Positions 45,381 through 54,125 of a stretch of DNA of 64,000 nt are shown here, one piece after another. The notes under the pieces are model-generated. The model saw nothing but the letters and a program-made list of their open reading frames with translations, was not told the origin of the DNA and did no database searches. The stretch lies in the NCBI GenBank assembly GCA_017536765.1, contig JAFXGV010000052.1, positions 45,737-109,736 of the forward strand, written 5' to 3'. How positions within the stretch are numbered: position 1 is the first letter of the stretch; every line of letters begins with the position of its first letter. Both the position numbers and the translations under genes were made by a program. This DNA comes from Bacteroidaceae bacterium (GTDB lineage: Bacteria > Bacteroidota > Bacteroidia > Bacteroidales > Bacteroidaceae).

Positions 45381-46871
45381 ATGAATACACACTATTCGGT
45401 CTATACGAGATTTTTGTTTGCAATAATTATGCTTGCCTTGTCGGTGTCACCGTTTATGGCGCAGGATAGCTTGCCGGCGCGTGCATATACGTTGCGTGAG
45501 GTTGTGCATATGGCCCGCCACCGGTCGCCCGATGCGGTGTCGGCTCGCCACGCATATAATTCGGCTCTGTGGAACTACCGCTCCTATCGTGCCGACTATC
45601 TGCCTAATGTAACGCTTACATCGTCGCCCTATTTCAACAAAACCACCGATTATGTAACCCTCCCCGACGGCAGCGAGAGTTATGCCAAATACAACAACCT
45701 TAAAACCGACCTCACTCTTAACATAAAACAGAACCTGCACCTCACGGGTGGTTCTTTTACGTTGAGCGGTTTTGTGCGCCGCCTCGACCTCCTGGGCCGC
45801 CACACCACCACTTACAATGTGCAGCCGCTTATGCTCACCTATCAACAGAGCCTTTTTGGCTACAACTCGCTTAAGTGGAGCCGCCGCACCGAGCCTGTGC
45901 GCTACCGTGTGGCGCGCAAGAACTATTCCGAGGCTATGGAACTTGTGTCGGCGCAGGCCTCCTCCTATTTCTTCTCGCTTGCCGCCGCACAAACCAATAT
46001 GAGCATAGCCGAGGGCAATTTTGCCGAGGCCGACACGCTCTATAATTTTGCTCTTGCACGCTATAATATAGGTACAATAACCGAGAACGAGATTCTGCAG
46101 TTGGAGGTAAACCGCCTGTCGGCCGAAACGGAACTGCTTAATGCCCGCATATCCTTGGACGAGGCGACAGACAGGCTGCGCAGCTACCTTAACATAACCG
46201 AGGATATGCGTATAATGGTGAATGTGGATGAGGATATTCCGCAAATAAATGTGGAGGTGGGCGATGCTATGGCGCTTGCAAGGGAGAACAATCCCGAATT
46301 GGAATCGCTCCTTTTGCAACGCTTGGAGGGGGAGAGCAACCTTGCAAGAGCCCGCGCCGACAGGGGGCTGAAGGCCGATGTATATCTGCGTGTGGGCCTT
46401 TCGCAAACGGGTGAGGAGTTCCGCACAAGTTTTCATAATCTGCTCGACGAGCAGTATGTGAGCCTCTCGCTCTCGCTGCCCATCTTCGATTGGGGCAAGG
46501 GGCGCGGGCAGGTTGAGCGGGCCCGTTCCAATCTTAAACTTGTGGAGACAAACATAAACCGTAGCGAGATAGAGTTTGAACAACGCGTGTCGAAGGTGGT
46601 GAAGCAGTTCAATTTGCAATGGCGCAGGGTGGATATAGCCCGCCGCACAAAGGCCACTGCCGCACATCGCTACGAGGTTGCCCGCAAACTATATATTATG
46701 GGGCGCTCTACCGTGCTGCACTTGAACGATGCAATGAACGAGAAGGATACCGCTTTCCGTGCCTACGTGGCATCGCTCGCCACCTATTGGGACCTCTATT
46801 ATACATTGCGCAGCCTCACCCGCTACGATTTTGAGCGCAATCGTCTTATTGAAGAACTTGTAATGGATTAA
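45381..46871 (+). CDS. TolC-family outer membrane efflux protein
   Basis: A 496-residue outer-membrane channel subunit: Sec signal (FLFAIIMLALSVSPFMAQ), then two OEP repeats of long amphipathic helices (YTLREVVHMARHRSPDAV; LSLPIFDWGKGRGQVERARSNL is the usual second-half signature). It begins an export operon with the adaptor (3 bp later), an ABC ATPase and an FtsX-type permease, forming a MacAB-TolC-like tripartite pump. The ATG at 45381 gives the signal peptide. Confidence 0.92.
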   Translation: MNTHYSVYTRFLFAIIMLALSVSPFMAQDSLPARAYTLREVVHMARHRSPDAVSARHAYNSALWNYRSYRADYLPNVTLTSSPYFNKTTDYVTLPDGSESYAKYNNLKTDLTLNIKQNLHLTGGSFTLSGFVRRLDLLGRHTTTYNVQPLMLTYQQSLFGYNSLKWSRRTEPVRYRVARKNYSEAMELVSAQASSYFFSLAAAQTNMSIAEGNFAEADTLYNFALARYNIGTITENEILQLEVNRLSAETELLNARISLDEATDRLRSYLNITEDMRIMVNVDEDIPQINVEVGDAMALARENNPELESLLLQRLEGESNLARARADRGLKADVYLRVGLSQTGEEFRTSFHNLLDEQYVSLSLSLPIFDWGKGRGQVERARSNLKLVETNINRSEIEFEQRVSKVVKQFNLQWRRVDIARRTKATAAHRYEVARKLYIMGRSTVLHLNDAMNEKDTAFRAYVASLATYWDLYYTLRSLTRYDFERNRLIEELVMD

Positions 46872-46874
46872 ATT

Positions 46875-48131
46875 ATGGATATACAATTAAAAGAAAAGGC
46901 GTGGTATGTGAAATATCGTTTTCACATAGCCGGTGCAGTGGCGCTGTTCCTGCTTTTGGCCTATATGCTGGTTATAGCCCTCTCCCCAAGCAGGCAGCGT
47001 GTGTCGGCAACCTCGGTGCGGGTTGCCGAGGTACAGGAGGGTGACTTCGTAGAGTATGTGAACAGCGATGGCGTGCTGTATCCCATTCGAACACACAGAA
47101 TAAATGCAAAAGAGGGTGGTATGGTGCAGCGTGTGGTGGCCGATAATGGAGCGATGGTGCGCAAGGGCGATACCATACTCCTGCTTGCCAACCCCGAGCT
47201 CGAGCGCAATATCGACGATATGCGCGACACCTACCACAAGAGCGTAAACAATTACAAGGAACGCATAATTGAGATGGAGCAGAAATCGCTCACCCTGCAG
47301 CAACAGACTTTGCAGACGGCATACGAGCTGCGCCGCCTCGAAAAGCAGTACAACCTCGATTGCGAGGAGTTCCGTATGGGCATTAAAAGCAAGGCCGAGC
47401 TCGAGGTTTCGCAAGACGAATACAACTACCGCAAAACGGCTGCCGAGTTGCAGATGAAGAGCCTTGTGCAGGATTCTGCAATGAATGTGATACGCCGCGA
47501 GATGCTTGATGCCGACCTTGCGACAGAGCAAAAGAAGCTGTGGCGCAGCAGCGAAAGACTACGTGATTTGATTATTTTTGCAACGGCCGACGGGCAGTTG
47601 AGCAACCTGTCGGTGACGTCGGGCAAACAGGTGGGTGCAGGCGAGGAGTTATGCGAAATAAAGGTGCTCGACAGTTACAAGCTGCAGCTGAACGTGAGTG
47701 AATATTATATAGACCGCATAACAACAGGGCAGGCGGCCACAGTCAATTATGGCGGCAGCACATACAATCTCTTTGTGAGCCGTGTGATACCCGAGGTGAA
47801 TAACGGCACGTTTACGGTGGAGATGCTCTTTGCCGACTCCGTGCCCCAGAATGCCCGTGTTGGCAAAAGTTATCTCACAAAGATTGAACTTGGCTCGGCC
47901 ACCACGGCTCTGCTGCTGCCAAAAGGCGATTTTTATGTAAAAACGGCAGGCAAGTGGATATACAAACTGTGCGACGATGGCAGGCGTGCCGTGCGAGTTC
48001 CATTGGAACTGGGGCTGCAAAACCCTATGTACTACGAGGTGAGGAGCGGCCTTTCGGCAGGCGACAAGGTGATAGTGGCAGGCTACGATATAATTGGTGA
48101 TGCCGAGGAGATAATAATAGAAAATGACTAA
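46875..48131 (+). CDS. HlyD/MacA-type periplasmic adaptor
   Basis: A 418-residue membrane-fusion protein with one N-terminal membrane anchor (FHIAGAVALFLLLAYMLVIAL), a lipoyl half-motif (RINAKEGGMVQRVVADNGAMVRKGDTILLLANPELE, key part NGAMVRKGDTILLL), a coiled-coil hairpin (about residues 115-225) and the second lipoyl/beta-barrel part (ATADGQLSNLSVTSGKQVGAGEELCEI). It would bridge the ABC permease and the TolC channel. The next gene is 124 bp on, with a repeat element between. Confidence 0.9.
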   Translation: MDIQLKEKAWYVKYRFHIAGAVALFLLLAYMLVIALSPSRQRVSATSVRVAEVQEGDFVEYVNSDGVLYPIRTHRINAKEGGMVQRVVADNGAMVRKGDTILLLANPELERNIDDMRDTYHKSVNNYKERIIEMEQKSLTLQQQTLQTAYELRRLEKQYNLDCEEFRMGIKSKAELEVSQDEYNYRKTAAELQMKSLVQDSAMNVIRREMLDADLATEQKKLWRSSERLRDLIIFATADGQLSNLSVTSGKQVGAGEELCEIKVLDSYKLQLNVSEYYIDRITTGQAATVNYGGSTYNLFVSRVIPEVNNGTFTVEMLFADSVPQNARVGKSYLTKIELGSATTALLLPKGDFYVKTAGKWIYKLCDDGRRAVRVPLELGLQNPMYYEVRSGLSAGDKVIVAGYDIIGDAEEIIIEND

Positions 48132-48175
48132 AATAATATAGAGGTTTAATTGTTGTTACCAAATCTTATCATTGC

Positions 48176-48203
48176 TGTCATATCGAACGAAAGTGAGATA
48201 TCT
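48176..48203 (+). repeat. Dispersed hairpin repeat, copy 1
   Basis: Begins TGTCATATCGAACGAA and ends GAGATATCT. ATATC (48180-48184) pairs with GATAT (48197-48201) around a conserved GAACGAAAGTGA loop. A second copy lies at 48955-48981. Confidence 0.65.
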
Positions 48204-48255
48204 AAATGATTTTTTGGTGGATAGTATAAATATAAGTTGACAAAAACAAAGTAAT

Positions 48256-48939
48256 ATGAACTTGAAAACAGAAAATTTAAGAAAAGTCTTTCGAACAGAC
48301 TTGATGGAGACGATAGCCCTCGACGGCGTTTCAATAGATGTTAAAGAGGGCGAGTTTGTGGCTGTTATGGGCCCCTCGGGCTGTGGAAAATCCACCTTGC
48401 TCAATATCTTGGGCCTGCTCGACACTCCTACCGAAGGCACCTACTATTTAGGTGAAAAAGAGGTTGCTGCCCTGCGCGAAAAGGAGCGTAGTGCATACCG
48501 CCGTGGCAAGATAGGTTTCATTTTCCAGAGCTTCAACCTCATAGAGGAGCTCACGGTAGAGGAGAACGTGGCTCTGCCACTCACATATTTGGGAGTAAAG
48601 GGCAAGGAGCGCCGCAGGCGTGTGAGTGAGGTGGTGGAGCGTATGGGCATTTCGCACCGTTTGCACCACTATCCCGCGCAACTGTCGGGTGGCCAGCAGC
48701 AGCGTGCTGCCATTGCGCGTGCATTGGTTTACAGGCCCGGGCTTATATTGGCCGATGAACCCACGGGTAACCTCGATTCAAAAAACGGCATCGAGGTGAT
48801 GGAGCTGTTGCGCGAGCTCAACAAGGCGGGTACCACCATTGTAATGGTTACCCACTCGCTGCGCGATGCCTCGTATGCCGGCCGCATAATAAACTTATTC
48901 GATGGCAAGGTGGTGGATTCGTTAGATGAAAAATTATAA
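48256..48939 (+). CDS. ABC transporter ATP-binding protein, MacB/LolD type
   Basis: A 227-residue ATPase: Walker A GPSGCGKSTLL near residues 38-48, Q loop FIFQSFNLIEELTV, signature LSGGQQQRAAIARAL, Walker B LILADEPTGNLDS and switch His VTHS. The start ATG at 48256 is unambiguous. It pairs with the FtsX-type permease 68 bp downstream, powering the mechanotransmission-type export complex with the adaptor and TolC protein. Repeat elements sit just before and just after the gene. Confidence 0.94.
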   Translation: MNLKTENLRKVFRTDLMETIALDGVSIDVKEGEFVAVMGPSGCGKSTLLNILGLLDTPTEGTYYLGEKEVAALREKERSAYRRGKIGFIFQSFNLIEELTVEENVALPLTYLGVKGKERRRRVSEVVERMGISHRLHHYPAQLSGGQQQRAAIARALVYRPGLILADEPTGNLDSKNGIEVMELLRELNKAGTTIVMVTHSLRDASYAGRIINLFDGKVVDSLDEKL

Positions 48940-48954
48940 GTGAGATATAATAAG

Positions 48955-48981
48955 TGTCATACCGAACGAAGTGAAGTATCT
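48955..48981 (+). repeat. Dispersed hairpin repeat, copy 2
   Basis: Begins TGTCATACCGAACGAA and ends GAAGTATCT. ATAC (48959-48962) pairs with GTAT (48976-48979); relative to copy 1 the fourth pair has changed from T-A to C-G on both sides while the loop stays CGAACGAAGTGA-like. Confidence 0.65.
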
Positions 48982-49007
48982 CAATAACGTAATTATAGTA
49001 CTTGATT

Positions 49008-51410
49008 ATGATAAAGAATTTTATATCCAATCTTAAACGCTACAAGGTATCCTCGCTGCTGAATATCTTGGGAATGAGCGTGGCGTTTGCATCGGCATAC
49101 GTGCTGTTTCTGTGGGGAGGCAATGAACTTACATATAACAGCACCCTGCGCGATGCCGACAGTACCTTCCGCTTGCAGTTTGGCAAATATCCCACCGCGG
49201 GGCCTGAGTCTCCTTTTGAGAGAACTGCCTTTGTTGCGGCTAACTTGGCACACCGCTTTGCTTCTGCCAATGAGGATATTCTTGAGGGCTTTGGCAAAAT
49301 GGAAAGGTATATCGGAACCAGCCCGCTGCCCATAAGGGTGCCGGTGGGGGAGCGCGAGGATACTGTAACAATACAGGAGAACTGGGGGTATGCCGCTATG
49401 CCCAAGGTTATGGGTTTCAATATTATAGATGGCAATGTAGATGACCTTGAAATACACAATAACATAATATTGTGCGAGTCCTTTGCACGTGCCCACGGCT
49501 TTTGGGTTGGCGATGTCATTTACGATGTCTATCAGCGCCGCTCGCTCACCGTTTGCGCCATTTTCGAGGATTTCCCCGACAACTGCTGGTTCACAGGCTT
49601 GCAGTCCTATATAGCCGACCCTCCTACACAGAAACTCATAAACGACAATGTAAACGGCAATTACAACTATTTCTACAGGCTTAAAGACAAGAAACTGAAG
49701 GAGGCCTTCATAGAGAACTGCTACAACAGCCTTATGCAGCAGGAGGGTATGGAAATTTCGCTCGACTCCCTTAAAAAAGAGGTGCCAATAGAATTGTGCC
49801 CGCTAAGTGAGGCAGCCTTCGATACCGATACAAACTCTTTGGGCCTTGTTATAGACAAGAATTTGTCATATACCCAGCTTATTATAGTTGCGGCAATACT
49901 GCTCATTGCTTTTGTGAACTATTTCAATTTCTTTATGGCTATGCTGCCCGGGCGCGTGAGGCGTATGAATGTGGAAAAGGTGTTCGGGGCACCATTGTGG
50001 TTGTTGCGTTTGAGGCTGCTGTTCGAGTCGCTGGGTATTGTTACCATTGCCTTGCTGCTTGCTGCATTGATAATAGTGTTTGTGGCTCCCGAAATAAATT
50101 ATGACGAAATTATGCGCAGGCCCATATATTTGAGCGAAAACCTTCCTGCCGTGCTTAAATTTGTGATATTGGCTCTGTTGATGGCTGTTATTACAAGCAT
50201 ATATCCCATATACTACCTAACATCGGTGTCGGCAGCCTTTGCGGTTAAAAAGTCGTTCGGTAACACGGTGGCAGGCCGCCGCCTGCGCTATGCGTTGCTC
50301 TCTGTGCAGTTTTTTATCACATTGGTGCTTATAATAGTTACTATGTTCATTAAGCATCAGACCAATTATATGGTTAATTATGATATGGGCTTCGACAAGG
50401 AGAATGTGCACGTGGTTTATGTCAATACCAAGCACCTTGAGTTCGAAAGTATTCTTAAACAGTCGTTATTAGTGGAAGATGTTGCTTTTGCCAGTGACGG
50501 ATATATGATTCGCGATTACCGTATGGGCTGGGGCCGCCACGTCAAGGGGCGCGGCGAAGGTGAGAGTATATCGTTTCAGGTGATGCCGGTTTCATACTCG
50601 TTTTTAAGAATGCTTGAAATTGAAATTGTGGAGGGGCGCGATTTTGTTTTGGAAGACGAATACGGCGGCGGCGCTTATATCTTTAATGAAAAAGCGCGCG
50701 ATGCTTATAACCTTAAGGTGGGTGATGTTGTAGGTGCTTGGAATGGCGATGCTCCCATTGTGGGTTTTTGCAAGGACTTTAACTTCAGGCCTTTGAGTAT
50801 GAATACCGTTCCGTTTGCATTTATAGTGATGGGTACCAAGCAACCGACATCTTATTGCCCGTATATAAAGGCTGCTCCGGGTGTTCCTGTCGAAGAGTTC
50901 TATGCGTATGTAAGAGAGTGCTTTGCGCAATTGACAGGGAAGAGTGTGGAAGACGAAGCAATCAAGAGGCTCGAATTTGAGGCATTATCACATCAGATAG
51001 CCTCTGCTTATCAGAGTGAGGAGGGCTTTGCCTTTGTCGTGGGCATCTTCTCGTTGATATCCATTGTTTTGTCATTGATGGGTGTGTTCGGGTTGGTGTT
51101 CTTTGAAACGCAGTATCGCCGCCGCGAGATTGCCTTGCGCAAGGTGCACGGTGCATCGGTAAATGATATTCTGCTTATGTTTGTATGGCAATATGTGAAG
51201 ATTGTACTTGCAAGTTTTGCAGTGGCTTTGCCGGTAGGGTATATAATAGTTTCGGGCTGGTTGCAAGGGTTTGCCTACCCGGTTCCCATAACGCCGTGGA
51301 TATTTATTTTTGCACTGATGGCGGTAGCGGCAGTAACCTCGGTTATCGTGTTGGTTCGTGCCTATGGTGTAGCAAATGATAACCCCATAAATTCGCTGTA
51401 TGCGGAATAA
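49008..51410 (+). CDS. FtsX/MacB-type ABC transporter permease
   Basis: An 800-residue permease of the large Bacteroidetes type: an N-terminal helix (SSLLNILGMSVAFASAYVLFLW), a periplasmic MacB-like domain, a first FtsX block near residues 285-430, a second periplasmic domain, and a C-terminal FtsX block (FAFVVGIFSLISIVLSLMGVFGLVFFETQYRRREIALRKVHGAS, with its conserved RRxEIALRKVxGAS). The ATG at 49008 is chosen over a TTG at 49002. Its stop codon is part of the palindromic terminator that follows. Substrate is unknown; macrolide, peptide or lipoprotein export are family possibilities. Confidence 0.9.
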   Translation: MIKNFISNLKRYKVSSLLNILGMSVAFASAYVLFLWGGNELTYNSTLRDADSTFRLQFGKYPTAGPESPFERTAFVAANLAHRFASANEDILEGFGKMERYIGTSPLPIRVPVGEREDTVTIQENWGYAAMPKVMGFNIIDGNVDDLEIHNNIILCESFARAHGFWVGDVIYDVYQRRSLTVCAIFEDFPDNCWFTGLQSYIADPPTQKLINDNVNGNYNYFYRLKDKKLKEAFIENCYNSLMQQEGMEISLDSLKKEVPIELCPLSEAAFDTDTNSLGLVIDKNLSYTQLIIVAAILLIAFVNYFNFFMAMLPGRVRRMNVEKVFGAPLWLLRLRLLFESLGIVTIALLLAALIIVFVAPEINYDEIMRRPIYLSENLPAVLKFVILALLMAVITSIYPIYYLTSVSAAFAVKKSFGNTVAGRRLRYALLSVQFFITLVLIIVTMFIKHQTNYMVNYDMGFDKENVHVVYVNTKHLEFESILKQSLLVEDVAFASDGYMIRDYRMGWGRHVKGRGEGESISFQVMPVSYSFLRMLEIEIVEGRDFVLEDEYGGGAYIFNEKARDAYNLKVGDVVGAWNGDAPIVGFCKDFNFRPLSMNTVPFAFIVMGTKQPTSYCPYIKAAPGVPVEEFYAYVRECFAQLTGKSVEDEAIKRLEFEALSHQIASAYQSEEGFAFVVGIFSLISIVLSLMGVFGLVFFETQYRRREIALRKVHGASVNDILLMFVWQYVKIVLASFAVALPVGYIIVSGWLQGFAYPVPITPWIFIFALMAVAAVTSVIVLVRAYGVANDNPINSLYAE

Positions 51411-51453
51411 TATAAAAATTGAGGAGCACGCGTGCTCCTCAATTTTTATATTA
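51408..51453. terminator. Perfect 46-bp palindromic bidirectional terminator
   Basis: Two perfect 23-bp arms (51408-51430 and 51431-51453) with a GGAGCACGCGTGCTCC core and A/T-rich outer parts separate the ABC permease from the convergent accessory island. The left arm begins with the permease stop codon. Confidence 0.92.
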
Positions 51454-51464
51454 CCTTTGCTTGA

Positions 51465-51962
51465 CTACTTGTTGTAAATATGCACATTCCTTTCTTTATC
51501 CAATATAAATTGTTGTTCTATGGGGAATAGGTGTTGTTTCTCAAAATCTATAGTTGCAAAATCTGCATCACTCCTTTTAATTACAGCATAGGCTTTAATT
51601 TTGCCCTTGGTCATAAAAAGGATTGTGGAAAAGGTGTCGAATTTTACAATATAATCGCATTTGCTTCTTAACTTATACGACATATTAAGATTAGCAAAAT
51701 CCGTTTGCTTTGTATAATAGTATGGCGGTAAAACAAATATGCTATCATAATCTTCGGTGCAGAACTCTTTTATAGCGAAAACTTGCTCAACCGGTTGCTT
51801 GTTTAATGGTAACTCTAATGCTGTTTCTTGTGGATGAATGAGCCCATATTCATTTAATGCAAAATAGATGTCTTCTTTTATGTTTTTGCTGCAACTCGCA
51901 GATACGAGAGCTATAACAAAAATTACGATTATGGCTTTATAGCCCAATTTGTAGTTTCCCAT
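51465..51962 (-). CDS. Island lipoprotein A, paralogue of the one at 54126-54563
   Basis: A 165-residue predicted lipoprotein: hydrophobic IIVIFVIALVSAS then lipid Cys, followed by a beta-rich, charged domain with no recognised family. The C-terminal 16 residues (QQFILDKERNVHIYNK) are identical to those of the second lipoprotein, while the middle is strongly diverged. Its start lies inside the 3' end of the DUF6973-like gene (26-bp overlap), so translation is probably coupled. The start at 51962 is preferred because the paralogue also starts there. The function is unknown; an immunity or partner role is inferred only from the pairing. Confidence 0.72.
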   Translation of the reverse strand: MGNYKLGYKAIIVIFVIALVSASCSKNIKEDIYFALNEYGLIHPQETALELPLNKQPVEQVFAIKEFCTEDYDSIFVLPPYYYTKQTDFANLNMSYKLRSKCDYIVKFDTFSTILFMTKGKIKAYAVIKRSDADFATIDFEKQHLFPIEQQFILDKERNVHIYNK

Positions 51963-52431
51963 TCTTTGCTGCATTTATTACATTATTTAATAATTCTTGT
52001 TCGCTCCAATTATTTATAATGGCTTGGTTACCCAAATAATAGCCCACGGCGTTATTGTGTAAATCCATAGCTTTCTCTTTTGAATCATTATTGGGTTTGC
52101 TTTCGTGCGCATCTCCAAACTCTTTGGCCAGCGGTGAATTTAACCCCGCATCTATTTGATTTAACGCACACCAATAGCAATGCCTTATTGCATCGCCGTA
52201 ACCATTCGTTTCTCCTTCAAAGAACCATGTGTTTTCAAATGCTTTTCGCATATTTTCTTTGATACTTAAAGCAAGGTATGGATGCCGAATTGATAACTCT
52301 TTCTCTTTAGGAGTCAGTTGGTCATACACATCTTTGTACCCATCATTTGTTGGTTCATTGAATCCCATAGCAAGGCTTGCATCGTCGAGTAGGCTTGCCA
52401 CTCTTTGTCTTTTGTTAAAAAAGTTTCCCAT
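51937..52431 (-). CDS. DUF6973-like protein A
   Basis: A 164-residue protein without a signal peptide. Residues 1-20 (FFNKRQRVASLLDDASLAM) equal those of the second copy; residues about 21-75 differ; the C-terminal 85 residues are conserved: DAIRHCYWCALNQ, GDAHE, AMDLHNNAVGYYLGNQ. The H-x-x-W, AHE and MDLHNN motifs are those I associate with DUF6973, whose activity is not established; the ordered His/Glu/Asp/Asn look like a metal or catalytic site. A -7-like TACTTTTG (52453-52446) lies 15 bp upstream in the repeated leader. Confidence 0.78.
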   Translation of the reverse strand: MGNFFNKRQRVASLLDDASLAMGFNEPTNDGYKDVYDQLTPKEKELSIRHPYLALSIKENMRKAFENTWFFEGETNGYGDAIRHCYWCALNQIDAGLNSPLAKEFGDAHESKPNNDSKEKAMDLHNNAVGYYLGNQAIINNWSEQELLNNVINAAKNGKLQIGL

Positions 52432-52525
52432 AATTCTTTTTTCAACAAAAGTACAACGCGAATATAGCGACAAGGTTGCTAAAATACTAAATTCTACAAA
52501 GAAAATGTTTTTTGCGCAGGTTGAG
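52432..52525 (-). repeat. Island leader repeat, copy 3, with nadK relic
   Basis: About 80 bp nearly identical to copy 1 at 55063-55145, including the promoter-like TACTTTTG box. It then jumps over 44 bp of copy 1 to GCGCAGGTTGAG (52514-52525), identical to 55190-55201 inside the nadK coding region (codons for L-N-L-R). It is thus a deleted copy of the nadK 3' end plus leader. Confidence 0.8.
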
Positions 52526-52543
52526 GGCGAAGGAACTCTCTCG

Positions 52544-53335
52544 TTATTTCAGGTAGTATATTTTTCTCTTGCTATGTTCGTTAATGTAGTTCAGTGGGGC
52601 CACTCCTTTTGTTGTGCGCTCTATCCAGTTTCCTTTGTTGTCGTACCTGTATTCATATTTTATGGAATTCCACTCGGAATTGTCACGAGGGTAATTTACA
52701 TATTGCTCAATTATATTTCCCTGTTTGTCTTTTTTGTTTTTGGTTATTTTATAGATGTCACCGGTTACTGCCAAAAAGCACTCTTCTATCTCCGTGCCAT
52801 CATTATTGTAGGTGTAACGATATTTATATGGTGGAATACCATCGCAATGATATTCAAATGCTTCATCGTGACGGTTCTTGTCGTCGTATGAACGTTGCAT
52901 CATATACAGCATTGTCATCTTGGTAGAGTCGGGGAATATGTAACCATATTCGCGGTAAAGAGTGATGTTTTTTTTATCGTCAAATTCAACAATGTCATAC
53001 GATTTTTCCACACCATCTCTGTTATGATTGTGTTGCTCTATCCTGTTATTGCCGTTGTAATGATATTTGCAAAAGCCGCCTTCGCCCGCCTTTGAGTAAG
53101 ATACTACTTTGTCTATATCTCCGTTTTTTGAATATATGAAAGCCAAGGAGTCGCAGCCTTCCTTTTCGTCGTAAACGACGGCCGACACCTTCCCTCTTAA
53201 AAATTCAGTGCCGTATAATGTTACATCTTCATTTAACAAAGCTTGCCCTGTTTCTGATTTGCTGTTATTGTTGCAAGAGAACATAATCGGGACAATGGCA
53301 ACAGATAAGATGGTTTTGAAAGAAAAATAATTCAT
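52544..53335 (-). CDS. Lipoprotein with YD/RHS-like repeats
   Basis: A 263-residue protein with a lipoprotein signal (ILSVAIVPIMFSC) and several YD-like units: CKYHYNGNNRIEQHNHN, RSYDDKNRHDEAFEYH, YRYTYNNDGTEIEE, YEYRYDNKGNWIERTTKG. These tyrosine/aspartate repeats form the beta-shell of RHS proteins and short surface lipoproteins in Bacteroidetes. No toxin domain follows, so it is not a full RHS toxin. It sits between the two DUF6973 units, 28 bp after the secreted protein gene upstream. Confidence 0.75.
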   Translation of the reverse strand: MNYFSFKTILSVAIVPIMFSCNNNSKSETGQALLNEDVTLYGTEFLRGKVSAVVYDEKEGCDSLAFIYSKNGDIDKVVSYSKAGEGGFCKYHYNGNNRIEQHNHNRDGVEKSYDIVEFDDKKNITLYREYGYIFPDSTKMTMLYMMQRSYDDKNRHDEAFEYHCDGIPPYKYRYTYNNDGTEIEECFLAVTGDIYKITKNKKDKQGNIIEQYVNYPRDNSEWNSIKYEYRYDNKGNWIERTTKGVAPLNYINEHSKRKIYYLK

Positions 53336-53363
53336 AATATTTATATGCCTATAGTTATTTTAT

Positions 53364-54059
53364 CTACTCCCCGCCGTAATGTATGTAACCGTTGAAATTC
53401 TTTTTGTAATTGTTGTAACCCGATTTACGCTGATATTCTTCATTCTTGTATGGTAGCAGTGTGGGGTAATTTATTCCGTTGTAGAAATACTGAAAAGCTA
53501 CACGGGAAATTTCCATTTCTTTTGGGTATTTATTTTTGTTGCGATTGTATAGCTCGTTAAAATGCTCTTCTCTGTTACACTCCGTTACCGTTGACCAGCA
53601 AAATTGCCAAAACTCCATCTGGTGCCCTTTTTTTAATTTTGACAGATAGCTTAATACTAAATCTTCATTGCTGAATATGTAATTAACCAGATACTCCTGA
53701 AAGATACCGCTGCATTCCCCGGTATCTTTCATTCCCACAGCAAGATTTATTATTTTTTTGCAAAGAATTGTGTCGTTTATATGCGGGAGCCCAAATAGTT
53801 GTTCAATGTGTTCACAACACATTTGGCTCATTGATATATCGTAATTATCGTCCCAAACATAACAATAGGTCATTGTCCATTCCAACCATGTTGTAGGAAA
53901 GGCTTCCAGGAATTCTTGCTCCGTTTGAGCGGTGCGTTCTCCTTTCTTCAAGGTTCTGTATGCTTTGTTCAGTCTTGCTGTATCAACAGGAAAATACTGT
54001 GCCCTTGCTGTTGTGAGCAAGGTAATGAATAGCAGTGTGGCAAAAATCAGTCGTTTCAT
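53364..54059 (-). CDS. Secreted protein of unknown function
   Basis: A 231-residue protein with a Sec signal (RLIFATLLFITLLTTARAQ). The mature part is Trp/Tyr/Cys-rich and helical (FPTTWLEWTMTYCYVWDDNYD, ECSGIFQEYLVNYIFSNEDLV, QMEFWQFCWSTVTECNREEH), ending NNYKKNFNGYIHYGGE. I recognise no family; similar small helical proteins often neighbour polymorphic toxins, but this is weak. The ATG at 54059 is preferred because it begins the signal peptide; the sequence just upstream is leader repeat copy 2. Confidence 0.68.
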   Translation of the reverse strand: MKRLIFATLLFITLLTTARAQYFPVDTARLNKAYRTLKKGERTAQTEQEFLEAFPTTWLEWTMTYCYVWDDNYDISMSQMCCEHIEQLFGLPHINDTILCKKIINLAVGMKDTGECSGIFQEYLVNYIFSNEDLVLSYLSKLKKGHQMEFWQFCWSTVTECNREEHFNELYNRNKNKYPKEMEISRVAFQYFYNGINYPTLLPYKNEEYQRKSGYNNYKKNFNGYIHYGGE

Positions 54060-54065
54060 AATTAC

Positions 54066-54124
54066 CGTAAATGCTAAATTCCACAAAGAAAATGTTCTCT
54101 GCAAACGGTTATTCCATTTGGTCG
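54066..54124 (-). repeat. Island leader repeat, copy 2, keeping the nadK C-terminus and stop
   Basis: Aligns with 55105-55171 at roughly 85% by eye. On the minus strand it contains GCCGACCAAATGGAATAA (A-D-Q-M-E-stop), matching the end of nadK, A-D-Q-R-E-stop. It lacks the promoter half of the leader seen in copies 1 and 3. Confidence 0.8.
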
Positions 54125-54125
54125 G

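Noticed and set aside
45447..46667. 406-codon minus-strand ORF opposite the TolC-like gene
   Set aside because: Shadow of a clear TolC family gene; residues show the usual antisense Cys/His/Gly-rich pattern and no family similarity.
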